Positions 44,412-53,153 of a stretch of DNA of 64,000 bases are shown here, piece after piece; the first letter of the stretch is position 1; each line of letters begins with the position of its first letter. The position numbers and the translations under genes are program-made. Under the pieces are notes generated by a model. That model searched no databases. It was not told where the DNA came from and worked only from the letters and a program-made list of their open reading frames with translations. The stretch lies in NCBI RefSeq assembly GCF_017357405.1, contig NZ_CP071597.1, forward strand, positions 1,860,001-1,924,000, given 5' to 3'. This DNA is from Halomontanus rarus. GTDB taxonomy: Archaea > Halobacteriota > Halobacteria > Halobacteriales > Natrialbaceae.

Positions 44412-44509
44412 AGAGTTGACGTCGATCAAGGGTCTGCATTTCGAGGGTAAAAACGTATTCGTTGCGTACAGTAATATCTCGTTGTACAGAAACGGTCCGC
44501 CGATTGATT

Positions 44510-44526
44510 GGTAATAGTGTATTACC
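44510..44526. promoter_or_regulatory. Inverted repeat GGTAATA GTG TATTACC upstream of the HalOD1 gene
   Basis: A perfect 7-bp dyad with a 3-base spacer in AT-rich sequence about 100 bases before the HalOD1 start. A DNA-binding site is plausible. Confidence 0.45.
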
Positions 44527-44635
44527 GGCCACGAACGGCCTCGAATAGCGCTCGACAGGTCCGATCGGAGGCAGCCACACCGCAGCGGTGAGAGACGCGG
44601 GGCCCGAAAGAGTACACACGACGGAGCCAGTCCGC

Positions 44636-44941
44636 TCACGTTCGGAGCGTGGAGATGCAGTTCCAGCAGTACGTGTACGTTTGATCGGCTTCGTTTTCCG
44701 CCCCGCAGTGTGGACAGTCGACGGTCTCACCGTCGATTTCCGGCGACACCTCGGAATCGTCCGTCGCTCGAGGGGACGCGTCGGAACTCGATGAGTAACG
44801 GACTCCCGACCGATTGCCGTCGGCGAACGAGGGCGACGCGGGCGTCCGGTCGTCGTCGCGGCGAACGTAGTAGTAGTACAGTAGCAGGTGGAGAACGGCG
44901 AACAGGACCAGATAGCCGGCGAGCCAGCCCCAGAGCTCCAT
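44636..44941 (-). CDS. Single-TM zinc-ribbon protein
   Basis: 101 residues from the ATG at 44941. One N-terminal membrane helix (WGWLAGYLVLFAVLHLLLYY), a polar linker, then a C-terminal zinc ribbon CPHCGAENEAD...CWNC. The pattern is common in haloarchaeal proteins of the DUF7577-like type. Function unknown. Confidence 0.75.
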   Translation of the reverse strand: MELWGWLAGYLVLFAVLHLLLYYYYVRRDDDRTPASPSFADGNRSGVRYSSSSDASPRATDDSEVSPEIDGETVDCPHCGAENEADQTYTYCWNCISTLRT

Positions 44942-45022
44942 CGGTATGAGATACGTTCTCAACCCACTTGGATATTGTGCGCTCACCTGCCGCTCGGGGC
45001 TAAACGAGTCGAAAAGCGACGA

Positions 45023-45922
45023 TCAGCGTGGCGGAGTCAGGTCGCGCTGGAACTCGTCGAACTGCTCGAGGTCGTCGGGCAGGTCGTACTCGAGGCGGCG
45101 GTCGTCCTGACGGGTGACGCCGGCGTCCTCGAGCGGGGTGGCGGTCGACTCCCAGCCGGGTTTGATCTTGACGCTCTGGGCGGGCATCCCGACGGCGATG
45201 TGGTGGGCCGGGATGTCGTGCTGGACGATGGCGCGGGCGCCGACGATGGCGTTCTCGCCGACCTTGTTTCCCGCCCGGACCATCGAATCGTAGGTGAGCC
45301 GAACGTCGTCTTCCACGACGGTGTGGTAGTTGCGGACCTCGGTCTGGTCGACGACGTCGTGGTCGTGGCTGTAGATGTGGACGCCGTCGGAGATCGAGAC
45401 CCGATCACCGATAGTCAGCTTTCCGCGGTCGTCCAGGTGGACCTCGTCGTGGACGACGGCGTTGTCACCGATGGTGATGTTGTGTCCGTAGGTGAACGTA
45501 ATCCCCTTGAAGAATCGGCAGTCCTCCCCGCAGTCCTCAAAGAGGTGGTCGGCGAGCATCCGACGGAATCGCAGTGCGAACTCGACGTTGTCCGCGATCG
45601 GGAGGCTGTCGAACTGTCGCCAGAGCCACTGCAAGTGCTTGGACCGACGGAACTTCTCCTCGTCTTTCTCGGCGTAGTACTCGCTCTCGAGGGTCGTGTT
45701 GCAGGGATCGTAACTCTGCAGACGGACGCGTTCGGCAGCCGAAACGTCCGCGCCCGATTGCCAGCGCTCGTAGGCGTCCCGATCGCCCGAGAGATCGATG
45801 AGAACGTCTTCGACGACCGAACAGGTATCCTCGTCGCCAGCCAGCCGCTGATCGACCTCCTCGACGAAGGCGTGCATACCGGCTTCAGCCTCGTCCGGGA
45901 GCGAGACGTGCCGCTTTGTCAT
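45023..45922 (-). CDS. Left-handed beta-helix acyltransferase (maltose O-acetyltransferase-like)
   Basis: 299 residues. An N-terminal helical part is followed by hexapeptide repeats (ITIGDNAVVHDEVHL, LTIGDRVSISDGVHI, VGENAIVGARAIV) with HIYSHDHD carrying the catalytic His of the LacA/maltose acetyltransferase class. The C-terminal 55 residues are an acidic extension. Likely an acetyl-CoA dependent O-acetylation of a sugar; the acceptor is unknown. Confidence 0.85.
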   Translation of the reverse strand: MTKRHVSLPDEAEAGMHAFVEEVDQRLAGDEDTCSVVEDVLIDLSGDRDAYERWQSGADVSAAERVRLQSYDPCNTTLESEYYAEKDEEKFRRSKHLQWLWRQFDSLPIADNVEFALRFRRMLADHLFEDCGEDCRFFKGITFTYGHNITIGDNAVVHDEVHLDDRGKLTIGDRVSISDGVHIYSHDHDVVDQTEVRNYHTVVEDDVRLTYDSMVRAGNKVGENAIVGARAIVQHDIPAHHIAVGMPAQSVKIKPGWESTATPLEDAGVTRQDDRRLEYDLPDDLEQFDEFQRDLTPPR

Positions 45923-46405
45923 ACCGTGCCCGTACTGCCGCGGGCTTGATAGGCATTCGGTTGTGCGTTCGCCTTTGCCGACTGCTTCCGAAACGAGATT
46001 GGGGCGTCCGGCGTCGGTGGAACCGGCGTCTGCGTCGCCGCTGGTTCAACGGATAGTAGGCAGGATTCCACGGATCACCCGGCCCGTGGTCGTTGACTCG
46101 ACACTAGAAGTGTGCTGAAGAGCGAAACGGGAACAGTGCCCGTGCCGCTCGGGGTTAGGGGGTTGATAGCCAGTTAATCGTCTCTACGCCGGTACTCGAG
46201 GGGTACGGGCTCGAGGTGGCGCGTCGAACGTCCTCGAACCAGGCATCGCCACCATTCGATGTTCGGTCGGCAGTGCCCATTCCCATGGGCATTACCAATG
46301 GATATAATACTTACTGTCGGTTCCATCGGTACCGAAGTGTTCCATCGGCTCGGGTCGGGGAAACGGATCGAGCTCGAGATTAGGGTGACCTGCTGTCCCA
46401 CGGAA
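45923..46405. other. Intergenic region with a possible promoter for a short RNA
   Basis: 483 bases without a convincing gene. GATATAATAC at 46303-46312 is a good TATA box in the plus direction, and transcription from it would start near 46335 and run through the orphan hairpin at 46406. A GCCCA/TGGGC stem lies near 46246. Confidence 0.4.
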
Positions 46406-46439
46406 GGAATCCCACGCCTTCGGTCGTGGGTGGATGTCA
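46406..46439 (+). mobile_element. Orphan IS1341/IS605-type right-end hairpin
   Basis: GGAATCCCACGCCTTCGGTC then GTGGGTGGATGTCA, closely matching the end of the intact element at 57810 (GGAATCCCACGACTGAAATC). No tnpB frame precedes it. An upstream TATA box could make it a stand-alone short transcript. Confidence 0.62.
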
Positions 46440-46476
46440 CTATTGGAATGACGGCTTTCGAGCGACCAGTACGCGG

Positions 46477-46593
46477 ATGCACGGCGTCGTCCTCCTGTTG
46501 AGCCGCGGTATTCTCTATACAGCCGGCGTTGCGCTGCTCGTGTACGGGGGCTGGAGTGCTCGAGCCCTCGCCGAACGACAGAACATCGGATGA
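46477..46593 (+). CDS. Possible 38-residue single-TM micro-protein
   Basis: MHGVVLLLSRGILYTAGVAL then LVYGGWSARALAERQNIG. The hydrophobic part is about residues 4-24, with Arg after it. No homologue is recalled. The composition is gene-like, but the short length makes it uncertain. Confidence 0.35.
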   Translation: MHGVVLLLSRGILYTAGVALLVYGGWSARALAERQNIG

Positions 46594-46803
46594 AAACGGT
46601 TGCAGTGGTCCGCCATACCAAGCGTTTGTTGGGTCACGGTGATCCCAGACACGACCTCGAATCGTGGGTCGACCGGAAACGATCGTCGAGCACGGACCGC
46701 GAGAGCCCGAGACCGACCGCAGGACCGACGTTCCCGAACCCGTTCGGATCGGCCGCGTGAGCGTTCCGCGTACCATAAGTTCCCCCGCTACGAAGGGGCG
46801 AAC

Positions 46804-47910
46804 ATGCACTACCGTGAACTCGGCGACTCCGACGTCGAGGTCAGTGAGATCGGCTTCGGCGCGTGGGTCGTCGGCACCGACTGGTGGGGCGACCGCTCGG
46901 AAGACGACGCCATCGAGATGGTCCAGTACGCCGTCGATCAGGGGATCACCTATATCGACACCGGCGACGTCTACGGCCACGGCCGCAGCGAGGAACTGCT
47001 CGGCGAGGCCCTCGCGGACGTCCGCGACGAGGTCACTCTCGCGACGAAGGTCGGCTACGACTTCTACAACAACCCTCAGGCCGGCCACGGCGAGTTACCG
47101 AAGGAGATGGATCCCGAGTACCTCCGGGAGGCCGTCGAGAAGAGTCTCGAGCGCCTCGACGTCGAGTACGTCGACGTGCTCCAGCTCCACAACGCCGACG
47201 TCGACGAGATCACGCCCGACGTGCTCGAACTGCTGGACGAACTCGAGGAGGAAGGGTTGATCCGCGCCACGGGGCTCGCGCTCGGCCCGTCGATCGGCTG
47301 GCTCGCCGAGGGCGACTTCGCCATCGAGCGGGAGTTCGACTCCGTCCAGCTGGTCTGGAACGTCTTGGAACAGGAGGTCGGCAACCACTTCCTCGAGACG
47401 ATCGAGCGCACGGGGTCGTCGACGAGTCTCATCCCCCGCGTGCCACACTCCTCGGGCATCCTCAACGAACAGGTCACCCCCGACACCGAACTCGGCGAGG
47501 GCGACCACCGCGGCTTCCGGCCCGACGCGTGGTACGAGACCGGCTGGGAGAAACTCGAGGCGCTGCGATTTTTGGAGCGCGCGGAACCACGTTCCGCGGA
47601 GAACTCGAGCGGGCGAAGCCCGCGAGAGAGAGACGGCGAACGGACGATGGGACAGGCATCGATCGCGTGGCTGCTCTCCCACGAGCCGGTCGCCAGCGTG
47701 ACGCCGACGTTCCGGACCAAGGCGGACATCGACGAGTGGGCGGCCGCCAGCGACGTCCCGAAACTCTCCCAGGACGAACTGGACCGGGTCGCCGAACTGT
47801 ACGCCGCGGACTTCGGGATCGACCGCGACGACGGCATGGACAGTCTGCGCTCGTCGGTCGACGGCGACGACATCGCCAACGCCGGGCTGGACAAGCTCGC
47901 CGCGGACTGA
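46804..47910 (+). CDS. Aldo/keto reductase with an inserted low-complexity segment
   Basis: 368 residues, leaderless by CCATAAGTT centred near 46777. AKR marks: SEIGFGAWVVG, YIDTGDVYGHGRSEELLG (Asp, Tyr of the active site), TLATKVGYDF (Lys), LQLHNADVDE (His). NADPH-dependent reduction of an aldehyde or ketone is expected. Residues about 258-280 (ERAEPRSAENSSGRSPRERD) are not part of the barrel and are encoded by two small DNA palindromes. Confidence 0.9.
   Translation: MHYRELGDSDVEVSEIGFGAWVVGTDWWGDRSEDDAIEMVQYAVDQGITYIDTGDVYGHGRSEELLGEALADVRDEVTLATKVGYDFYNNPQAGHGELPKEMDPEYLREAVEKSLERLDVEYVDVLQLHNADVDEITPDVLELLDELEEEGLIRATGLALGPSIGWLAEGDFAIEREFDSVQLVWNVLEQEVGNHFLETIERTGSSTSLIPRVPHSSGILNEQVTPDTELGEGDHRGFRPDAWYETGWEKLEALRFLERAEPRSAENSSGRSPRERDGERTMGQASIAWLLSHEPVASVTPTFRTKADIDEWAAASDVPKLSQDELDRVAELYAADFGIDRDDGMDSLRSSVDGDDIANAGLDKLAAD
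47580..47623 (+). repeat. Two short stem-loops inserted in frame in the aldo/keto reductase gene
   Basis: CGCGGAAC CAC GTTCCGCG at 47580-47598 (8-bp stem) and GCGGGC GAA GCCCGC at 47609-47623 (6-bp stem). Both have 3-base loops and encode a hydrophilic loop in the enzyme. Confidence 0.7.
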
Positions 47911-47960
47911 AGAGCGTCTCTTCTGATAGTCGAAGTCGCTTGCATTCGACGAGAACGGAG

Positions 47961-48740
47961 CTACGCGACGAACGGCCCGCGCTGATGGATCTCTTGCCCG
48001 TGTGGCTCGCCGGCGACCGCGACGACGCGACACTCGGTCTCCGTCGAGAGCGTCAGCGAATCTCCGCCCTCGAGCGTGACGAACTGGCCCGCTTCGAGTT
48101 TCGCTCCGTCCTCGTCCCCGTCGACCGTTCCCGACCCGGAGACGACGAAACAGAACCCGACCCACGTCGCGGGCGGTTCCCACGTCCACGAGCCTGCGTC
48201 CGAGCCCGATTCCGACCCGGTGACCGACACGTCCAGATACTCCATCGGCGTCTCGAGGTCGAGCGGCGACCCCTCGCCGACGACGGTCGTGACGGTCGCG
48301 CTCGCTCGCTCCTCGGTCGGCAGCTGGTCGCTCGAGGCCTCGGCGTACGAGGGGTCGAGTTCCTTGCGATCGGCGGGCAGGTTCACCCAGAGCTGGAGGC
48401 CGCTACAGGCGGCATCGTCGGCCGGAAACTCCGAGTGGCGGATTCCGTCGCCCGCAGTGATCCGCATCGCGTCACCCGCGCGGGGCGTCGACTCGTAGCC
48501 CAGCGAGTCGCCGTGGGCCATCCCGCCCTCGAGCATGTACGTCAGAATTTCGAACCCGGCGTGGGGATGGGTGTCGAACCCCTGGTCGGGTTCAATGTGA
48601 AAACGCTCGAAGAGGACGAACGGGTCGAGGTGGGAGTGGGTGTTCGTCGGGAACGCGCGAGTCGCCCGCATGCCGCCGGCGTGAGTGACGGCCGCCGCGT
48701 CGCGGATCGAGTGCTGGGTCGGTCGCTCGTCGGAACTCAT
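47961..48740 (-). CDS. Pirin-family protein
   Basis: 259 residues from the ATG at 48740, leaderless by CTTATC centred near 48767. Bicupin: FDTHPHAGFEILTYMLEGGM and GDGIRHSEFPADD hold the metal-binding His cluster, then ALQ-type LWVNLPADRKELDPSYAE. Pirins bind iron and some have quercetinase activity; the role here is open. Confidence 0.9.
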   Translation of the reverse strand: MSSDERPTQHSIRDAAAVTHAGGMRATRAFPTNTHSHLDPFVLFERFHIEPDQGFDTHPHAGFEILTYMLEGGMAHGDSLGYESTPRAGDAMRITAGDGIRHSEFPADDAACSGLQLWVNLPADRKELDPSYAEASSDQLPTEERASATVTTVVGEGSPLDLETPMEYLDVSVTGSESGSDAGSWTWEPPATWVGFCFVVSGSGTVDGDEDGAKLEAGQFVTLEGGDSLTLSTETECRVVAVAGEPHGQEIHQRGPFVA

Positions 48741-48891
48741 AGTCGAGAAGCGGGCTCGAGCAGGGATAAGAAACAGGGTCGAAACCGCACCGAAACCGAC
48801 AGCCTGAGGCCACTCGAGTCGCCGCACTCGCCACAAGAACTCTATCGATTTCCGAACGTCGCGATACGTAACCCGCCGCCGCTCGAGTTCG

Positions 48892-49146
48892 ACCGCCCTC
48901 CGCGTTACCGCGGACGCCCTCGCTCCCGGAGCCACCGTCCGCTACCACTACCGAGGCGGAAACTCCCTGGCGACCGTCGTCGAACGAACCGACCGCTACG
49001 TCGCGTTCGTCGGCGCGGAGTGCGACGGGACGTTCACCCACGACCGGATCGATCGCCTGATCGACGACGATCGATTCCAGATCGTCCTCGAGGACGAGAC
49101 GCACGTGCCCCTCGAACTCGAGGACGTTTCGAACGAACTGCGGTAA
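48892..49146 (+). pseudogene. Coding-like frame with no start codon
   Basis: A frame with good haloarchaeal character (VTADALAPGATVRYHYRGGN, VVERTDRYVAFVGAECDG, RIDRLIDDDRFQIVLEDE) runs to TAA at 49144. No ATG, GTG or TTG occurs in that frame back to the stop at 48805. Either the start is lost or a non-standard start is used. It is probably a decayed small gene. Confidence 0.55.
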
Positions 49147-49230
49147 ACTTCGAACGACCGGGTACGCCGCCGGAGACGGCGCAGAGAACCCAAAACGATT
49201 TTGTCGAATCCCCGAGTCGGGATCGAATCC

Positions 49231-49840
49231 ATGTCCACGACGCACATCAACCGCGAGGCCGTCGAACGGCGACTGTCGCGCCTGCGATCGGCGTACGGCG
49301 ACGTGCCGGTGCTCGAGAGGGAGGAGACGAACTCGACGGAACGGTTCGACGAACTCCAGTCCCGCGGGGAGGACGGATACACCGGCGGCGGGTACGCGTG
49401 GATCGTCCGCGATCCCGAGGACGCGCCGGAACTGAGCGGCTCGATGCCGACGGACGCCCGAGAGGAGGGGTCGCACGTCCTGCTGATCGTCGATCGGGGC
49501 GACGAGAGCGGAAATCGATGGAGTCTCCCGGGCGACCGTCCGCGAAGTCCGCGAAGAGACGGGCCTCGAGATCGGTCTGGAGTCGCCGTTTCTGATCTAT
49601 CGGGTTCGTCACGTCCCCGAGGACGGCCGCGACCGTTGCTTGCACACGCTCTGGGTCAGTTTCGACGCGACCTACGAGGGCGGGTCGGTTCGACTCCAGA
49701 CGGGCGAGCTCCGCGGCGCGGCGTGGTTCCCGACGCCGCCGCCGACGCTCGGGCCGTGGGCGCTGTACCGGGCGGTCGACTGGTGGGACGTCGATCCCGA
49801 CGATCCGTGGTGGAACGCTGCCGAGATTCGCGAACCGTGA
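49231..49840 (+). pseudogene. NUDIX hydrolase with an internal deletion/frameshift
   Basis: The first half is in one frame from the ATG at 49231 (EREETNSTERFDELQSRGED to RWSLPG). The second half continues in another frame from about 49532 (ATVREVREETGLEIGLE, then RHVPEDGRDRCLHTLWVSFD) to TGA at 49838. The join falls inside the NUDIX box: the leading Gx5E part is missing between LPG and ATVREV, so about 11-12 codons were lost with a frame change. The product would be inactive. Confidence 0.85.
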
Positions 49841-49889
49841 ATTCCGTCGACTCGACGGGAACTCCGGGAACGCTCGAGGACCGCCGACA

Positions 49890-51308
49890 CTACTTCGAGA
49901 GCGCCCGCTCGACCGCACTCGCGACGCTGCGTGCTTTCTCCGCCAGTTCGTCCGAAACCAGCCCGTCCGCGATGGCGTCCTCGAGTTCGTCCTCGTCGAC
50001 GATTTCGACGGTTCCGTCGGGCAGGCGAATCACGTCCACGTAGAGGTCAACGTACCGCGCGCAGTCCGGAAAGAGCTCCACGGGCGTACAGATGTTGACG
50101 TAGGTTCCCTTCGCCGAGCCCTCCGAATCCCGGTAGGTCGTCGGGTACCACCACCGCCCCTCCCGGAACTTCGTCACCGCGACGTCGCCGTCTTCTTTCG
50201 GCACGCCGAGCGCGTCGTAGCTGCCGCCGCCGCGCATCCGACGCTCGAGGGTGACCTTCCCCTCCGGATCCCACTCGGTCACGTCGCCGGTGCCGAGCGT
50301 GAGCAGTCGGCCGTCGGGCTTGCCGTGACCGATCGAGAGGCGATCGCCAGAGGTGGGGCCGAACTGGTCGGAGACGGCGCCGAAGGGGAACTCGCCGTCG
50401 GACGGATCGCAGACGGCTTCGACGAAGTCGACCGCCGCGCTCGCCGCCCGCGTCGCGGCCTTGGTCCGGTGGTGGCCCGGCATCGTCGTCTCGACCGCTC
50501 GGCGGGCCTCGTCCAGTGCCGTCCGGGACTCGCGGCCGAACCAGAGCCAGGTCGTGGCCTCGGGGGTCGCCAGTTCGGCCGGGGCGTCGGTGTCCCCGGG
50601 TTCCGGCAGCTCTTCCGCGAGCGTCTCGGCCCGCTCGACCGCCCGCTCGAGGGCCGTCCCCATCGTGTCCAGATCGGCCTCGAGAGCCGCCCGCTGCCAG
50701 CGCAGCCCCCACCCGTCCGGGAGGTCGATCGAGAGCAGGTCGGTCATCCCGACGAGTTCGGTCGCGCGCTCGCCGCTCGCCGCGACCGAGACGCCGCTTC
50801 GCGAGCGCGAGAGGGTGAGCAAGCCGCTCCGGATCTCGAGGGTGGGTTCGACGCGCGGACGGTCGTCGTCCCACGGCGGCGTCGGGTCGGTCACCTGGAC
50901 GCGGTACCGATCTCCGTCGTCGACGTAGCCGTCGGCGTCGTCGTAGGAGAGGTACCCCCGGCCCCCGTCGCCGAGGTCGACGACCGCGCCGCCGCCGAGC
51001 GTTTCGTCCACGTCAGCGTCGAAGACGGCGCTTCGGGGAGCCTCGGCGTCCCATCGGAAGGTGTCGATCGCGAGCGACTCGAGGACGGCGGCGACCTCGT
51101 CGACGCCTTCGGGCGTCCCCGAGATACCCACGCCCTGCCTGTCGCGAGTGGTCTCGATCGTCACGTCTGCGGGGTCGAACGCGAACTCGTATTCGCCGTC
51201 GAAGCGTTCCCGGATCGGCTCGGAGGCCTGGACGACCTCGATGCCGTTCTCGCCGAGGAGGTAGGTGATCGCCGTCGTGTAGATCCCGCGCACTCGAGCG
51301 GTGGTCAC
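49890..51308 (-). CDS. RNA-binding protein AU-1/FAU-1-like (DUF402)
   Basis: 472 residues from a GTG at 51308. An N-terminal part (ARVRGIYTTAITYLLGEN) is followed by an S1-like region (GRGYLSYDDADGYVDDGDRY), a helical middle and a C-terminal DUF402 domain (YVNICTPVELFPDCARYVDL, YVDVIRLPDGTVEIVDEDEL). The architecture matches archaeal FAU-1, which binds AU-rich RNA and is proposed to process rRNA. Confidence 0.87.
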   Translation of the reverse strand: MTTARVRGIYTTAITYLLGENGIEVVQASEPIRERFDGEYEFAFDPADVTIETTRDRQGVGISGTPEGVDEVAAVLESLAIDTFRWDAEAPRSAVFDADVDETLGGGAVVDLGDGGRGYLSYDDADGYVDDGDRYRVQVTDPTPPWDDDRPRVEPTLEIRSGLLTLSRSRSGVSVAASGERATELVGMTDLLSIDLPDGWGLRWQRAALEADLDTMGTALERAVERAETLAEELPEPGDTDAPAELATPEATTWLWFGRESRTALDEARRAVETTMPGHHRTKAATRAASAAVDFVEAVCDPSDGEFPFGAVSDQFGPTSGDRLSIGHGKPDGRLLTLGTGDVTEWDPEGKVTLERRMRGGGSYDALGVPKEDGDVAVTKFREGRWWYPTTYRDSEGSAKGTYVNICTPVELFPDCARYVDLYVDVIRLPDGTVEIVDEDELEDAIADGLVSDELAEKARSVASAVERALSK

Positions 51309-51357
51309 GACCGGGACACCTCCGTCGCGTCTCTCGACCCGAGTGTCGGGCCGCCGA

Positions 51358-51750
51358 TCATCGAAGGAGCTCCCGCTCCGGGGCGAACCGAACGCGACCG
51401 TCGATCGTCGGCCCAAGCGTCAGTTCGACGTGCACGGGCTCGCCGTCGTCCGTCTCGAGAATCCGTCCGTCCTCGACGTATACGCCCCACGTGTCGAATC
51501 GCAGCCAGCCGCGCATCTCCGCGGCGTGGGTCGTGACGTCCAGGTACTCCACCGTGTGTTCGGGAAATTCGGCCGTGCTGTGGGCCAGTTCCATGTCCGA
51601 GTAGACGGCTTCGTGTGCGTCGAAAAACGCCATCAGTTCGTCGGCGTCGGCCCGAACGGCGTCGACGACGGCCTCGGAGGCCGCTCGGAGGTCGTCGGTC
51701 TCGAGGCCGACCGACCGAAGCGCTCGTTGGGTCCGCTGATCGAAGTGCAT
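51358..51750 (-). CDS. Small haloarchaeal protein (DUF7532-like)
   Basis: 130 residues. MHFDQRTQRALRSVGLETDD, AHSTAEFPEHTVEYLDVTTH and LRFDTWGVYVEDGRIL. It resembles haloarchaeal DUF7532 proteins as I recall them. It lies upstream of the AU-1-like gene on the same strand and may be cotranscribed. Function unknown. Confidence 0.6.
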   Translation of the reverse strand: MHFDQRTQRALRSVGLETDDLRAASEAVVDAVRADADELMAFFDAHEAVYSDMELAHSTAEFPEHTVEYLDVTTHAAEMRGWLRFDTWGVYVEDGRILETDDGEPVHVELTLGPTIDGRVRFAPERELLR

Positions 51751-51995
51751 GGGAGGCGGTTGGGACGCGAGGGCTTTGTGCGTACCGAGTTCGGTCGCTC
51801 GAGGGAGCCGGTTGGGAGCCGAGTGTCCACGTGCTCGAGCGGTCGCCTCCTCGAACGTGTCCGTGTTCGCCGAGGCGTCGACTGCCCCACACTCGAGACG
51901 GCGATCGGAAATCCGGACCGGGGTTCGGCGCTCGGTCGGAGCAAACCCCCCAGGGAAGGTGAACTATTACCCGGAGAGAATCCGTATGTGGACGT

Positions 51996-53015
51996 ATGAC
52001 ACCACAGCGCGATCCGGTCGAACGGTCCGCCGACGACTCGGTGGACCTCTACGACGTCTCGACGTGGGAACCGCGGTCGGCCGTCGATCGACTCGCAGCC
52101 CTATTGTACGCGGGGATCAGCTACGGACTACGGACTGTCGTTCTCCTCGCGACGCTTGCGATCACGCTCTCACTGCTGGCGACGCCCGCCGTCCTCGTCG
52201 TCGACGAGCCGTTTCTGGGCGCGTTCTTCGGGCTCTCGGTCGTCCCCGCGCTGGCACTGGCCGCGTACATCTGGTACGCCGACATCACGACGAGTGAACC
52301 GCTGAAACTGCTCGTCGCCACGTTCTTCCTCGCGATCCTCTTCGCGACCTTCGCCGGCATCGTCAACGAGGTCGGCCGCTACCTCCTGTCGCCGCTCCCC
52401 GCCGCGATCGGGATGCTGCTCTTTTTCTACCTGATCGTCGGCCCCATCGAAGAGGGCGTCAAACTCCTCGCGGTGCGCGTGCTGGCGTTCCGGAGCGCGT
52501 CATTCGACGCCGTCATCGATGGTGCGGTCTACGGGGCCGTCGCCGGCCTCGGCTTCGCCGCGATCGAGAACGCGATCTACATCTCCGGGACACTCTCCGA
52601 ACTCGACTCCGGGATGGGACTGTTCACCGCCGCGACCGGGATCGCGACCGTCCGCGCGCTGGTCGGTCCCGGTCACGTCATCTACTCCGCGATCGCCGGC
52701 TACTACCTCGGTCTCGCGAAGTTCAACCCAGAATACGCTGGCCCGCTGGTCGTCAAGGGACTGCTCGTCGCCTCGATAATCCACGCCACGTACAACGCGA
52801 CCGTCCAGCTCGTCCCCAGCCTCGTCGCCGAATTCTACCCCGTCGGACCCGATATCGCCTTCGTCGGCTACGTGATACTCTACGACCTCCTCGCCGGCTT
52901 CTACCTCTACCGGAAGATTTCGCGCTATCGCCGGACCTATAGCGACGTCAGGATGACAGCCGACGTCGACGACATCAGGCCGGAGCGAACCGAGTTCGAC
53001 CCCTCGCAACGGTAG
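51996..53015 (+). CDS. PrsW-family glutamic intramembrane protease
   Basis: 339 residues, about eight membrane segments. The diagnostic motifs are VGPIEEGVKLLAVR (EExxK), GFAAIENAIY, GPGHVIYSAIAGYYLGLAK (H) and SIIHATYN (H). PrsW proteases cut membrane proteins such as anti-sigma factors in bacteria; the archaeal substrate is unknown. Confidence 0.9.
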   Translation: MTPQRDPVERSADDSVDLYDVSTWEPRSAVDRLAALLYAGISYGLRTVVLLATLAITLSLLATPAVLVVDEPFLGAFFGLSVVPALALAAYIWYADITTSEPLKLLVATFFLAILFATFAGIVNEVGRYLLSPLPAAIGMLLFFYLIVGPIEEGVKLLAVRVLAFRSASFDAVIDGAVYGAVAGLGFAAIENAIYISGTLSELDSGMGLFTAATGIATVRALVGPGHVIYSAIAGYYLGLAKFNPEYAGPLVVKGLLVASIIHATYNATVQLVPSLVAEFYPVGPDIAFVGYVILYDLLAGFYLYRKISRYRRTYSDVRMTADVDDIRPERTEFDPSQR

Positions 53016-53153
53016 CGGTCGATCCGATCGACCCGATCGACCCACTCACCGTCCGTCGCGACCTCGAGGACGCAGATCGCGTCACCCGTCGAAGGTCGAA
53101 GTCGAAGTCGACACGCGGAACGAACGGACCGACATCGGCCGTCCGACTCGAGA

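Noticed and set aside
46259..46501. 80-residue plus-strand frame around the orphan hairpin
   Set aside because: It reads through the hairpin end sequence (GIPRLRSWVDVT), which is a known false frame of these ends.
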